Source of the DNA: Rhodoferax sp. AJA081-3
Lineage (GTDB): Bacteria > Pseudomonadota > Gammaproteobacteria > Burkholderiales > Burkholderiaceae_C
DNA: 64,000 nt
Reading direction: 5' to 3'
Assembly: GCF_017798165.1 (NCBI RefSeq)
Contig: NZ_CP059068.1
Span: 1,426,001-1,490,000, forward strand
Part shown: positions 17,372 to 25,843 of the stretch, one piece after another
Numbering within the stretch: position 1 is the stretch's first letter
Layout of the letters: each line of letters starts with the position of its first letter
The notes under the pieces: generated by a model
What the model was told of the DNA's origin: nothing
The model's input: only the letters and a program-made list of their open reading frames with translations
Database searches by the model: none
Translations under genes and position numbers: made by a program

Positions 17372-20300
17372 ATGTCCATCCACGCAGCACTGAACCACGT
17401 CACCCACTACAGCTACGACCGCCTGGTAGCACTGGGCCCCCAGGTTGTGCGCCTGCGCCCCGCGCCGCATTGCCGCAGCAAGATCATTTCGTATTCTCTA
17501 AAGGTAGAGCCGGCCGAGGGCCACTTCCTGAACTGGCAGCAAGACCCGTTCGCCAACTACCAGGCCCGCCTGGTCTTCCCCAACAAGACCCGCGAGTTCA
17601 AGGTCACCGTGGATGTGGTGGTGGAGATGGCGGTCTACAACCCGTTTGACTTCTTCCTGGAGCCCGAGGCCGAAGAGTTCCCCTTCAAATACGCACCCCT
17701 GCTGCAAGAGGAGCTGCTGCCCTACCTGATGGCGGGTGAACGCACACCGCTGGTCAATGACTACCTGGCCAAGATCGATTACACCAAGCGCCGCACCATC
17801 GATTTTCTGGTGGACATCAACCAGATGATCCACAAGGACGTGAGCTACACCATCCGTATGGAGCCCGGCGTGCAAACGCCGGACGAGACCCTGACCAAAG
17901 GCTCCGGCTCCTGCCGCGACTCGGGCTGGCTGCTGGTGCAACTGCTGCGCCACTGCGGGCTGGCGGCGCGGTTTGTATCGGGCTACCTGATTCAGTTGAA
18001 GTCTGACGTGAAAGCGCTGGACGGCCCCAGCGGCACCGAGGTCGACTTCACCGACCTGCACGCTTGGTGCGAGGTCTATTTACCCGGCGCCGGCTGGATC
18101 GGCCTGGACGCCACCTCGGGCCTGCTTGCCGGAGAGGGCCACATCCCGCTGGCCTGCACACCCCAGCCCTCGGGTGCAGCGCCGATTGAAGGCGGTGTGG
18201 ACGAGAGCGAGGTGGAATTCAGCCACCACATGCAGGTGACCCGCATTTATGAATCGCCCCGCGTCACCAAGCCCTACACCGAAGAGCAGTGGGCCGATGT
18301 GATGTCCCTGGGCGCCGCGGTGGACAAAGAACTGGTAGCCGGCGATGTGCGCCTGACCATGGGCGGTGAGCCCACCTTTGTGGCCGTGAACGACCGCGAC
18401 GCCGCCGAGTGGAACACCGACGCCCTGGGCCCCACCAAACGCGGCTTTGCCACCGCACTGGTGCACAAGCTGCGCAACGAATACGGCCAGGGTGGCTTCC
18501 TGCACTTTGGCCAGGGCAAGTGGTACCCCGGTGAGCAGTTGCCACGCTGGGCGCTGAATATCTACTGGCGTGCCGACAAACAACCGGTTTGGGCCGACCC
18601 CAGCCTGTTTACCGACGAGCGCGACCCCACCCACTACACCAGTGCCGATGCCCATCGCTTTACCCAGACGCTGTGCAAACGCCTGGGCGTGACCGACCAG
18701 TACATCCTGCCGGCCTATGAAGACAGCTGGTACTACCTGTGGCGCGAACGCCGCCTGCCGGTGAATGTGGACCCGTTCAACTCCAAGCTCGACGACGAGA
18801 TGGAACGCGCCCGCCTGCGCCGCGTGTTCGAACAAAAGTTGGACACGGCGGTAGGTTATGTGCTGCCAGTCAAGGCGAGTGAAGGTCCGAATTTAGCCGG
18901 ACCCAAGTGGATGACCGGCCCCTGGTTCTTGCGCGACGAACGCATGTATTTGATGCCCGGCGACTCACCGATGGGCCTGCGCCTGCCGCTGGATTCATTA
19001 CCCTGGGTCAGCAAGGCTGATTTCCCTTACTTGGTGGAGACCGACCCCAGCGCACCGCGTGGACCCCTGCCCACCCACACAGCATTGGCTGCACGTTATG
19101 CCGATGGTCTCCCCGCTGTCACCACCGGCACGGCCACAAGCGCTGCACCAGCAGCCCGCAGCAGCGGCAACACGGTCCCCATCCTCACAGTACGAGCAGA
19201 TGTGCCCTATCTCAGCGGTGCGACTACACCACAGGAAGCCGCGCGCAAATTCCAGAACGCGCTGAACGGCAAGACCGACACCGCATCCGCCGCCGTGCCG
19301 CCCTATGTGGGCACCAGCACCACACTGGCCGACATGGCCGCACGCCGTGCGTCCCAAGCCGAACCAGCCGACTACGCCCGCGTACCGGCACGCGGAGAGT
19401 CCGCCCACTGGGTCAGCCGCACGGCACTGTGTGTGGAAGTGCGCGACCCCCGCCGCGCCAGCGGTCCCAAGGCCGAAGCCGTGGGCACCAAGTCTGGCGT
19501 GTTGTACGTCTTTATGCCACCGCTGGAGAAGCTGGAAGACTATCTGGACCTGCTGGCCGCGATTGAGGCCACCGCCAAAGAACTCAGCATGAAGCTGGTG
19601 CTGGAAGGCTACCCGCCCCCGCGCGACCCCCGCCTCAAACTCTTGCAGGTCACGCCCGACCCCGGCGTCATCGAGGTCAATGTCCACCCCGTCAACAACT
19701 GGAAAGAGCTGGTCGCCAACACCGAGTTTTTGTACAACGCGGCGTTCGAGTCGCGCTTGAGTGCCGAGAAGTTCATGACCGACGGCCGCCACACCGGCAC
19801 CGGCGGTGGCAACCATTTCGTGATGGGCGGCGCCACACCGGCCGACAGCCCTTTCCTGCGCAAACCCGAGCTGCTGGCAAGCCTGCTGCTGTACTGGCAC
19901 AACCACCCATCGTTGAGCTATTTGTTCAGCGGCATGTTTGTCGGCCCCACCAGCCAGGCCCCGCGTGTGGACGAGGCGCGCAACGACCAGTTGTACGAGC
20001 TGGAAATTGCGATTGAACAAATCTACGCCAACCGCGAGTTGTATGGCCAAAGCATGCCGCCGTGGATCGTGGACCGCACGCTGCGCAACATCCTGATCGA
20101 CGCCACGGGCAACACCCACCGCAGCGAGTTTTCCATCGACAAGATGTACTCGCCCGACTCGGCCACCGGTCGTTTAGGCCTGCTGGAGCTGCGCGCATTT
20201 GAGATGCCACCCCACCCGCGCATGAGCATCGTGCAGCAGCTGCTGCTGCGCGCATTCGTGGCCCGCTTCTGGAAGGCGCCCTACAAGGCGCCCGTCACCC

Positions 20301-20989
20301 GCTGGGGTACCGAGCTGCACGACCGCTTCATGCTGCCCACCTTCATCAAGATGGACTTTGACGATGTGGTGGAAGACATGCGCGCCGCCGGTTATCCGTT
20401 TGACCCGAGCTGGTTTGCACCACACGTGGAGTTCCGCTTCCCGCTGGTCGGCTCCATCCAATCGGCCGGCATCGAACTGACGCTGCGCTGCGCGCTGGAA
20501 CCCTGGCATGTAATGGGCGAAGAAAGCTCGGCCGGCGGTACCGCCCGGTATGTGGACTCTTCACTGGAGCGCATGGAAGTGCATGTGAAGGGCCTGAACG
20601 AAAGCCGTTACGTCATCACCTGCAACGGCCAGGCATTGCCCATGCAAAGCACCGGCACGGTCGGTGAGTTTGTGGCCGGCGTGCGCTTTAAAGCCTGGAA
20701 CCCACCCAGCAGCCTGCACCCCACGATTGGCGTGCACGCCCCGCTGACCTTTGACATTGTGGACACCTGGATGAAGCGCTCGCTGGGCGGCTGCCAGTAC
20801 CACGTGGCGCATCCGGGCGGATTGAGCTACGAAAACTTCCCGGTCAACTCGTTTGAAGCCGAAAGCCGTCGTTTGACACGCTTCACTGCGACCGGGCATA
20901 CGCCAGGTGTGATGCATGTGCCGCCGGCGACGATCAATGTGGCGGCTAGTAAAGAGTTTCCGTTTACGCGGGATTTGCGGCGCGGGTAG
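17372..20989 (+). CDS. Transglutaminase-like protein with DUF2126 (COG4196), locus 1
   Basis: The protein has 1205 residues from the ATG at 17372 ([17 protein letters not shown]); an ATG ten codons upstream is possible. It combines an N-terminal transglutaminase-like domain with a large DUF2126 region. The catalytic triad is visible as Cys181 ([12 protein letters not shown]), His230 ([11 protein letters not shown]) and Asp246 (WIGLDATSG). DUF2126 motifs include [31 protein letters not shown] and [14 protein letters not shown]. This protein co-occurs with the ATP-grasp and alpha-E genes; here it lies divergently with comEC between. The transglutaminase fold suggests peptidase or amide-transfer chemistry, but the substrate is unknown. 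Confidence 0.93.
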   Translation: MSIHAALNHVTHYSYDRLVALGPQVVRLRPAPHCRSKIISYSLKVEPAEGHFLNWQQDPFANYQARLVFPNKTREFKVTVDVVVEMAVYNPFDFFLEPEAEEFPFKYAPLLQEELLPYLMAGERTPLVNDYLAKIDYTKRRTIDFLVDINQMIHKDVSYTIRMEPGVQTPDETLTKGSGSCRDSGWLLVQLLRHCGLAARFVSGYLIQLKSDVKALDGPSGTEVDFTDLHAWCEVYLPGAGWIGLDATSGLLAGEGHIPLACTPQPSGAAPIEGGVDESEVEFSHHMQVTRIYESPRVTKPYTEEQWADVMSLGAAVDKELVAGDVRLTMGGEPTFVAVNDRDAAEWNTDALGPTKRGFATALVHKLRNEYGQGGFLHFGQGKWYPGEQLPRWALNIYWRADKQPVWADPSLFTDERDPTHYTSADAHRFTQTLCKRLGVTDQYILPAYEDSWYYLWRERRLPVNVDPFNSKLDDEMERARLRRVFEQKLDTAVGYVLPVKASEGPNLAGPKWMTGPWFLRDERMYLMPGDSPMGLRLPLDSLPWVSKADFPYLVETDPSAPRGPLPTHTALAARYADGLPAVTTGTATSAAPAARSSGNTVPILTVRADVPYLSGATTPQEAARKFQNALNGKTDTASAAVPPYVGTSTTLADMAARRASQAEPADYARVPARGESAHWVSRTALCVEVRDPRRASGPKAEAVGTKSGVLYVFMPPLEKLEDYLDLLAAIEATAKELSMKLVLEGYPPPRDPRLKLLQVTPDPGVIEVNVHPVNNWKELVANTEFLYNAAFESRLSAEKFMTDGRHTGTGGGNHFVMGGATPADSPFLRKPELLASLLLYWHNHPSLSYLFSGMFVGPTSQAPRVDEARNDQLYELEIAIEQIYANRELYGQSMPPWIVDRTLRNILIDATGNTHRSEFSIDKMYSPDSATGRLGLLELRAFEMPPHPRMSIVQQLLLRAFVARFWKAPYKAPVTRWGTELHDRFMLPTFIKMDFDDVVEDMRAAGYPFDPSWFAPHVEFRFPLVGSIQSAGIELTLRCALEPWHVMGEESSAGGTARYVDSSLERMEVHVKGLNESRYVITCNGQALPMQSTGTVGEFVAGVRFKAWNPPSSLHPTIGVHAPLTFDIVDTWMKRSLGGCQYHVAHPGGLSYENFPVNSFEAESRRLTRFTATGHTPGVMHVPPATINVAASKEFPFTRDLRRG

Positions 20990-21009
20990 GTCGCAGTGCG
21001 GAAAGGGTC

Positions 21010-21059
21010 AATGGGGTCAGATCACCGTTCGCACAGCGAACGTGTGCTCTGACCCCATT
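21010..21059. repeat. REP-like palindrome with TGGGGTCAGA arms
   Basis: Twelve-base arms AATGGGGTCAGA and TCTGACCCCATT flank an inner perfect hairpin GTTCGC-ACA-GCGAAC. This arm sequence is widespread in bacterial intergenic REP/BIME-like elements, some linked to RAYT transposases. No transposase is nearby. It follows the long transglutaminase gene and may also act as its terminator. Confidence 0.75.
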
Positions 21060-21090
21060 TGTCCGCTGTAGCCGAACAGTCTCAAGCGAA

Positions 21091-21140
21091 ATATGCCTCT
21101 AGCCCCCGTCAAATCTCATTGCGTTGCTACATATTTTGCA
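21091..21140 (-). repeat. Dispersed GGGGGCTAG repeat, intergenic copy
   Basis: On the minus strand: TGCAAAATATGTAGCAACGC, spacer, GACGGGGGCTAGAGGCAT. It lies between the palindrome and the cassette-like patch and is not translated. Confidence 0.75.
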
Positions 21141-21384
21141 GTGATTAGGTTCTTGAACCACAGTTCGTTTGCGCGCTTGCATGGTGTGTGCGCGGCGTAA
21201 GTCAGTTGTGCAGAGGGGGCCGATATTCAAGTAGATCGCCCACCTGGCTATAGTCGGGCGTAATGAAACGCCGAGCAAATCAATTCGGCGCTAACCAAAT
21301 TTCGCCAGGATAGGCGACAAGGTTTAAGGGTACGGAAATGACTTCACTTTCTTTGGGAATTGGCTGCGAAACAAGCCTTTGTGC

Positions 21385-21489
21385 GTCTAACAGCCTCATG
21401 GGCGATGAGCATTCGCAAGTGAAATTTGGGTATATCCCGTCGGATATCCCGGGAGCCCAGAATATTCGCCCATCCACATCACGTTGGGC
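21385..21489 (+). other. attC-like site 0 (integron cassette recombination site)
   Basis: The left core GTCTAAC (21385-21391) fits RYYYAAC and the right core GTTGGGC (21483-21489) fits GTTRRRY. Between them lie inverted segments ATGGGCGA (21398-21405) and TCGCCCAT (21466-21473) and a central imperfect hairpin, as expected for a folded attC. Its length of 105 bases is within the attC range. The pairing of the right core with the next site's left core supports the reading. Confidence 0.55.
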
Positions 21490-21512
21490 ATCACCCACAC
21501 ACTAGCTTCCGC

Positions 21513-22043
21513 ATGCAATCCGTCTACGAAACAGATGCAACGTCAGCTGCGGTTGCTGGCTTCGATCATTTTTCTGCCGTTTTTACCTGGTTCGGTGTCG
21601 CAGGCGGACTATTGCCATGGCTCGTAGTCCCTGCGTTCTTTGCGATGCCTTGGCTTACAGCGTTGTCATGGACCGCAGCGACATTGCTGGTGCTCTCCAT
21701 CCTCGTTCTTCCGTTTCGGTTCCGAATTTCTATAACTCCAACAGAGATAGTCTTTGAGCGCTCGTGGGCGGCTGTTTGGTACAAGCGAGTTGAAATCCCA
21801 AACAACTCAGAAACTCGATTTGTCGTTAATGGCACAGGGGACTGGAACGATGAGGGAATGTGGCCAGGAAAACACTACTGTGAGGTAGTGTCGCCAGGAA
21901 CGAGTGAGCTGATGTTTGGAACACCCGGCAAGGCCGAACAACTGGCCGCATGGCTTGCGTCAAATGCCCAGCGGGTAGCGCGCAGTGATGCCCAACCCTT
22001 CATTGCAGCTGACCCTGGCCGGCTGCGCCGTCCGGTCGGCTGA
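21513..22043 (+). CDS. Hypothetical two-helix membrane protein, cassette gene 1
   Basis: The 176-residue product starts at the ATG at 21513. A hydrophobic hairpin spans roughly residues 20-65 (GGLLPWLVVPAFFAMPWL and a following helix), then a soluble beta-rich tail of the bacterial PH-like type (ISITPTEIVFERSW) which is not firmly assigned. The gene sits between attC-like sites 0 and 1, and its last codons and TGA lie within site 1, typical for integron cassettes. No clear ribosome-binding site is seen. Composition is less GC-rich than the flanking chromosome. Function unknown. Confidence 0.7.
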   Translation: MQSVYETDATSAAVAGFDHFSAVFTWFGVAGGLLPWLVVPAFFAMPWLTALSWTAATLLVLSILVLPFRFRISITPTEIVFERSWAAVWYKRVEIPNNSETRFVVNGTGDWNDEGMWPGKHYCEVVSPGTSELMFGTPGKAEQLAAWLASNAQRVARSDAQPFIAADPGRLRRPVG

Positions 22044-22058
22044 ATTCAAACGTTAGAA
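21990..22058 (+). other. attC-like site 1
   Basis: The left core GCCCAAC (21990-21996) and right core GTTAGAA (22052-22058) enclose inverted arms TTCATTGCAGCTGACC and GGTCGGCTGAATTCAA. The left core is the exact complement of GTTGGGC at the end of site 0, the relationship expected of the two ends of one cassette. The site is 69 bases long. Confidence 0.7.
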
Positions 22059-22078
22059 GGCACGGAGGCGCTGTTTGT

Positions 22079-22360
22079 ATGAGTCAAGCACAGTTCATTA
22101 ACCGGGGCGAGCAGTTCTTCGTTATTGAGGGGACGACGCGCTATGAAGGTGATTGCGTATGGTCGCGGGTAAATGAATCCGAGGTGATTTCAAAGCCTGC
22201 TTATCCCGTGAGAATCTTCGTCAAATCCATCCGACGCTGCGGATTGATTGGTCTCGTCCCGCTGTCTCAAGCCAAACGCCTACGAATCGCGCGGCTGGCG
22301 AAGCAAGTTCTGGAGTCCAAAGAGGGCGACGGTTCTATCGAACTTCTGGAGGGCTACTAA
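22079..22360 (+). CDS. Hypothetical 93-residue protein, cassette gene 2
   Basis: The product begins MSQAQFINRGEQFFVIEGTT and has no recognised domain. A GGAGG ten bases before the ATG gives a good ribosome-binding site, and that box follows directly after the right core of attC-like site 1. The protein is soluble, basic in its second half (KSIRRCGL, AKRLRIARLAKQ) and acidic at the end. The gene plus attC-like site 2 form a cassette-sized unit of about 395 bases. Function unknown. Confidence 0.65.
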   Translation: MSQAQFINRGEQFFVIEGTTRYEGDCVWSRVNESEVISKPAYPVRIFVKSIRRCGLIGLVPLSQAKRLRIARLAKQVLESKEGDGSIELLEGY

Positions 22361-22396
22361 TCGCATGAGCACATTGCTTCTGATTTTGCACGTGCC

Positions 22397-22453
22397 TCCT
22401 AACCGTTTGCTGCATCGGACGGCTTCGCCGCCCGCTGAGCGCCAACGCTAGAC
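22397..22453 (+). other. attC-like site 2
   Basis: The left core TCCTAAC (22397-22403) and right core GCTAGAC (22447-22453, one mismatch to GTTRRRY) enclose a hairpin around CGGCTTCGCCG. The left core differs by one base from the complement of GTTAGAA at the end of site 1. The form closely resembles classical 60-base elements. Confidence 0.65.
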
Positions 22454-22472
22454 CGCACAAAGCACACTACAC

Positions 22473-22847
22473 GTGAAATCCCTCCTTCAAGACCTCCAAG
22501 CCCTCGAAGTCGAACTACACCACCCCGGCGTTCGGTGCAGTCGCGAGCGGCTGAACCGGCTGCTGCACCCTCTGTTTCATGAGGTCGGCCGCTCCGGTCG
22601 GGCATACACAAGAGACACCGTCATCAACTTCCTGGCCAAGCAAGAAACTCAACCCGCGGTGGTGTCTGACGAATTTGCAGTCGCGGAACTGGGTCCTGGG
22701 GTTGCCCTTCTCACCTTTCGCTCAGCGCACCTGGGAAACGACAACATCTTGGTAAACCATACCCTGCGGTCATCCATATGGGTCAAGACGGACGCAGGTT
22801 GGCAACTTCGCTACCACCAAGGCACCGCCGCCGCAGAAACTTGGTGA
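22473..22847 (+). CDS. DUF4440 / NTF2-like protein, cassette gene 3
   Basis: The 124-residue product starts at a GTG 20 bases after attC-like site 2. It begins MKSLLQDLQALEVELHHPGV and ends WVKTDAGWQLRYHQGTAAAE, matching the small DUF4440/YybH-like cone fold (cystatin-like, NTF2 superfamily). Such proteins are common integron cassette cargo; their ligands are mostly unknown. No attC follows before the convergent gene, so if this was a cassette its right end is lost or decayed. Confidence 0.75.
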   Translation: MKSLLQDLQALEVELHHPGVRCSRERLNRLLHPLFHEVGRSGRAYTRDTVINFLAKQETQPAVVSDEFAVAELGPGVALLTFRSAHLGNDNILVNHTLRSSIWVKTDAGWQLRYHQGTAAAETW

Positions 22848-22854
22848 AGTCTCG

Positions 22855-23208
22855 TCAGTGCGCGCGAAGGCGTCCAACGGCAATGCGGCCTACCGTGCCG
22901 CCTGCGATAACAAAGTGGTCCATATTCACCCACAGTGAATCACGCGGAATGAGCCCATAAGCCATCCAGCGCAACCACTTGCAGACCCAACTTGCGCCTG
23001 ATGCGATCCGAGCAAACAAGGGCTTCAGATGGCAAGCGACCATGGGCCAATAGTGGTGAAGGTAACCGCCCAGTAGCAGCAGCACCAAATCGGCTCCCAG
23101 AAAATCGAGAATGAGCAGGAAGGCCCGCAACTCCGGATTGGCCGCCACGACCAGCAGCACCGCGATGGTGACCGCCAGCGACCTGGTTTTCCAGTTGAAT
23201 TTGCGCAT
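22855..23208 (-). CDS. Hypothetical small membrane protein
   Basis: The product is 117 residues from the ATG at 23208 (MRKFNWKTRSLAVTIAVLLV). Two or three hydrophobic stretches occur at about 10-25, 30-50 and 95-110. It lies ten bases after the BamE-like lipoprotein gene in the same direction, so they are probably co-transcribed. It converges on the last cassette-like gene with seven bases between stops. No family recognised. Confidence 0.6.
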   Translation of the reverse strand: MRKFNWKTRSLAVTIAVLLVVAANPELRAFLLILDFLGADLVLLLLGGYLHHYWPMVACHLKPLFARIASGASWVCKWLRWMAYGLIPRDSLWVNMDHFVIAGGTVGRIAVGRLRAH

Positions 23209-23218
23209 AGTGAATATT

Positions 23219-23749
23219 TCAGTTGGGCGAAAGCGCCGGGTCCGCAACAGAGCCGGTAGACAACACCTTGAGGTCACTGTTAAACACCACGGTAAAGATC
23301 TTGGCGTCCGACCCGTTGGGTCCGTCCATGTAGCGCCAATCGTAGTGCCATACATTCTTCAACTCATACGGCGTCATCTTCATGGGCTTGCCCAGCATTC
23401 TGCGCACTGTTTCCATGGGCATGCCGGGCTCTATCTTGGCAAAGACATGGGGCGCCAGCACCTGGCGCAGCGCGGTCATCTTGCCATCCGGCCCAATGGT
23501 GATCATGTAGTTTTTGGCGCCGGCTGGTTGGCGGTTGTACTCAAAAATGCGGGCACCGTTTTCGCCGTCCCAAACCTTTTCAGGCTCGCCAAATTTCATG
23601 CGTACGTCACCTTCGGTGGCTACGCCTTCTTCCAGCTCACGGATGCGTTGGTCATCGCAGGCGGTCATTAGCAGAGTGGAGCCCAGTACCGCCAAGCCGA
23701 ACATCCATCCAGCAGCCAAAGAACCGAAAGTGTGGGAGCGTGGTTTCAA
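23219..23749 (-). CDS. BamE/SmpA-OmlA-like outer-membrane lipoprotein
   Basis: The protein has 176 residues. A signal peptide ends in the lipobox LMTAC near residue 31, so the mature protein should be lipidated. Two BamE-like repeats follow, one near VATEGDVRMKFGEPEKVW and one near IEPGMPMETVRRMLGKP, each with the (I/V)xxGMxxxxVxxxLGxP pattern. BamE-fold lipoproteins assist outer-membrane beta-barrel assembly, but this is longer than BamE itself and may be a paralogue with another role. Confidence 0.82.
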   Translation of the reverse strand: MKPRSHTFGSLAAGWMFGLAVLGSTLLMTACDDQRIRELEEGVATEGDVRMKFGEPEKVWDGENGARIFEYNRQPAGAKNYMITIGPDGKMTALRQVLAPHVFAKIEPGMPMETVRRMLGKPMKMTPYELKNVWHYDWRYMDGPNGSDAKIFTVVFNSDLKVLSTGSVADPALSPN

Positions 23750-23856
23750 AATTTAAGCCTCGTTATGCAAATCTGTTGGTCACGCCAGCATAGTAAGCTC
23801 TGTGGCACCCATATTGCTTGATGTCCCCACAGCCCAACCAACGGAATCCACAAAAA

Positions 23857-24591
23857 ATGACCTCCCTAAACGCCCCAGGCGGCACGCCCCCCGCAACGTC
23901 CAAAATCCACATGATCGGTGGCGAAAAAGGTGGTGTCGGCAAGTCCATGGTGTCGCGCCTGCTGGCCCAGTACTTCATCGACAAGGACATTCCTTTTGTT
24001 GGCTTTGACACCGACCGCTCGCACGGCGCGCTGCTGCGCTTTTACAGCGACTACGCGTCGCCCGTGTTGATTGACCGCTTTGAAGCGCTCGACCACATCG
24101 TGGAGGCCGCGGTAGAGCTGCCCGGTGTGCGCGTGCTGGTCGATCTGGCCGCGCAAACCCATGAGCCGCTGGTGAAGTGGATCGATGATTCGGGCGTGTT
24201 GAACATGGCCGATGACACCGGTTTTACGCTGCACTACTGGCATGTCATGGACTCTGGGCGTGACTCGGTGGACCTGCTGGCGCGCCTGCTGGACCGGTAT
24301 GGCAAGAACCTGAACTATGTACTGGTGCTCAACCAGCTGCGCGGTGACGACTTTGGCCAGTTGGAGCGCTCGGGCCAGTTGGAGCGTGCGCTGGGTCTGG
24401 GTGCCAAGGTCGTCTCCATCAAACACCTGAGTGACGCCGTGGTGCAAAAAATAGACGCCAACAACAGCAGCTTCTGGGCGGCCAAGACGGATACATCGGG
24501 TGGCGATGCCAGCCTGCGCCTGATGGAGCGCCAGCGCCTGACCATGTGGCTGCAGCACGCCTACGAAGAACTGGCCAAGGCCGAAGCCTAG
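23857..24591 (+). CDS. Orphan ParA/MinD-superfamily ATPase
   Basis: The product is 244 residues from the ATG at 23857; an ATG at 23821 would add 12 residues. The deviant Walker A is GGEKGGVGKSMVSRLLAQYF and the switch region includes VLVDLAAQTHEPL. Sequences of this subgroup are found on plasmids and chromosomes, sometimes annotated as mobilisation or division-plane proteins. No ParB gene or parS-like site is near. It converges with the transglutaminase gene, with nine bases between stops. Confidence 0.75.
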   Translation: MTSLNAPGGTPPATSKIHMIGGEKGGVGKSMVSRLLAQYFIDKDIPFVGFDTDRSHGALLRFYSDYASPVLIDRFEALDHIVEAAVELPGVRVLVDLAAQTHEPLVKWIDDSGVLNMADDTGFTLHYWHVMDSGRDSVDLLARLLDRYGKNLNYVLVLNQLRGDDFGQLERSGQLERALGLGAKVVSIKHLSDAVVQKIDANNSSFWAAKTDTSGGDASLRLMERQRLTMWLQHAYEELAKAEA

Positions 24592-24600
24592 TCAAGAAAC

Positions 24601-25485
24601 TTAAACTACCAAGCGCACGGGGTTGCCGTCGGTAGACAGCGCCTGCTGCGTGTGCTGGGGCATCACAGCGCCAATCACGGGGTTCACCACCGCCGTGGCC
24701 AGCAATACCGGCGCATGGGCCTGCACATTGCCAAAGATGGTGGCAAAGGCCACATCTGCCGCGTCGCGCCCGGTGCCAAAACGGATCAGACCCATGGGAA
24801 TGGCGGTGCCCGAGGGGTCAAAGATGTACCAGCGGTCACCCACAAACACCTCCACATAAGCATGGAAGTCTGGCGGGCCCAATACGGGGTCTGCGCCATA
24901 GTCGGTACCGGTGGTGAAGCGGGCCGGCATGTTGAGCGCGCGGCACAGGGCCACCATCAAATGCGCAAAGTCCCGGCAGATGCCCACCTGGCCGATCAGC
25001 GTGTCAATGGCAGATGTGTTGCTGGTGGAGCTGTTGGACGTGAAGGCCACGTGGCGCTGCACCCAGTCGCGCACCGCAAGCACCCGGCCATAACCCTGGG
25101 GCAGATGGCCAAAGTTGTTGCTGGCCAGTTTGAGCAGCCGGTCAGACTGGCAGTAGCGGCTGGGGTAAATGTAGCCCAGCACCTCGGGTGGCAGCGCCTG
25201 CACCGGCACCTCGGCAATATGGTTGGGGTCGGCCATGTGGTGGATCAGGTCCACCGTGGCCACGTACTTCACATTCAGTTCACCCTGCTGGGCGTGCAGG
25301 CGCATATAACGGTTGCCGCTGTAGGCGTCGGTGTGGACCTGGGTCTGCACGGGTTGGCTGACCCACAGGTTCTCAAAGGTGACCTGCTGGCAGGCGGTTT
25401 GCGCGGCGTGGATGTTGAACACAAAATCGGCGCCTTGGGCGTCGACCTGGTAGTTGAGGGCAAGTTGGAGTTCGATACGGATCAT
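24601..25485 (-). CDS. Transglutaminase-like protein (COG1305), locus 2, first copy
   Basis: The 294-residue product starts at the ATG at 25485 (MIRIELQLALNYQVDAQG). After an N-terminal beta domain, the core has Cys in GQVGICRDFAHLMVALCRAL, His in PPDFHAYVEVFV and Asp in WYIFDPSGTA, a complete triad. COG1305 proteins of this type accompany the ATP-grasp/alpha-E pair. The gene is divergent from the small membrane protein and the ATP-grasp/alpha-E fusion gene. It has no signal peptide, so it is probably cytoplasmic. Confidence 0.9.
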   Translation of the reverse strand: MIRIELQLALNYQVDAQGADFVFNIHAAQTACQQVTFENLWVSQPVQTQVHTDAYSGNRYMRLHAQQGELNVKYVATVDLIHHMADPNHIAEVPVQALPPEVLGYIYPSRYCQSDRLLKLASNNFGHLPQGYGRVLAVRDWVQRHVAFTSNSSTSNTSAIDTLIGQVGICRDFAHLMVALCRALNMPARFTTGTDYGADPVLGPPDFHAYVEVFVGDRWYIFDPSGTAIPMGLIRFGTGRDAADVAFATIFGNVQAHAPVLLATAVVNPVIGAVMPQHTQQALSTDGNPVRLVV

Positions 25486-25590
25486 GTTGGATCCCAGTAT
25501 CCGGGTAAATACGAATCTGCTCTGTGGGCTTGCGCACATACGGGCGGGCCAGGGCTTTGCACAATGGGTTCTATTTAAGGACTCTCCACC

Positions 25591-25809
25591 ATGAACGCCA
25601 TCAAACTGGTCGCTATTTTTCTGATTGCTGCCGGTGCACTGGGCTTGCTGTACGGCGGCTTCAGCTACACCAAAGAGACCAGCAGCGCCAACATCGGCCC
25701 GCTGACCCTGCAGGTCAAGGAGACCGAACGCGTCAACATCCCGCTGTGGGTGGGTGTGGGCGCCATTGTGGGCGGCATTGTTTTGCTGGTCACTGCGCGC
25801 AAGTCATAA
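25591..25809 (+). CDS. Small two-helix membrane protein
   Basis: This 72-residue protein has hydrophobic helices at about residues 4-22 and 50-68 with a short polar loop between (TKETSSANIGPLTLQVKETE). Family resembles DUF3185-type small proteins but is not firmly assigned. It lies between the divergent transglutaminase gene and the ATP-grasp/alpha-E fusion gene. Function unknown. Confidence 0.7.
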   Translation: MNAIKLVAIFLIAAGALGLLYGGFSYTKETSSANIGPLTLQVKETERVNIPLWVGVGAIVGGIVLLVTARKS

Positions 25810-25843
25810 GCCGGTATAAGCCGATAAGCGCCGCCAGAAGGCG

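Larger units (their letters stand above)
20990..21384. other. Gene-free region with two repeats before the cassette patch
   Basis: No convincing gene is seen. The stretch contains the GGGGTCAGA palindrome (21010-21059) and a copy of the dispersed GGGGGCTAG repeat (21091-21140). From about 21150 the base composition becomes less GC-rich, which continues into the attC-bearing patch. A short minus-strand reading frame (21280-21498) overlaps an attC-like site and is not supported as a gene. The stretch could hold the decayed remains of an earlier cassette. Confidence 0.6.

Noticed and set aside
21280..21498. 72-codon minus-strand frame at the edge of the cassette patch
   Set aside because: It overlaps attC-like site 0, has no ribosome-binding site and no recognisable protein features.
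22872..22878. GTCCAAC as the left core of a fourth attC-like site
   Set aside because: It lies within the coding sequence of the convergent membrane protein, and no matching right core or inverted arms are found.
24652..25578. Plus-strand frame of 308 codons opposite the first locus 2 transglutaminase
   Set aside because: Shadow frame; the minus-strand gene has the complete catalytic triad.
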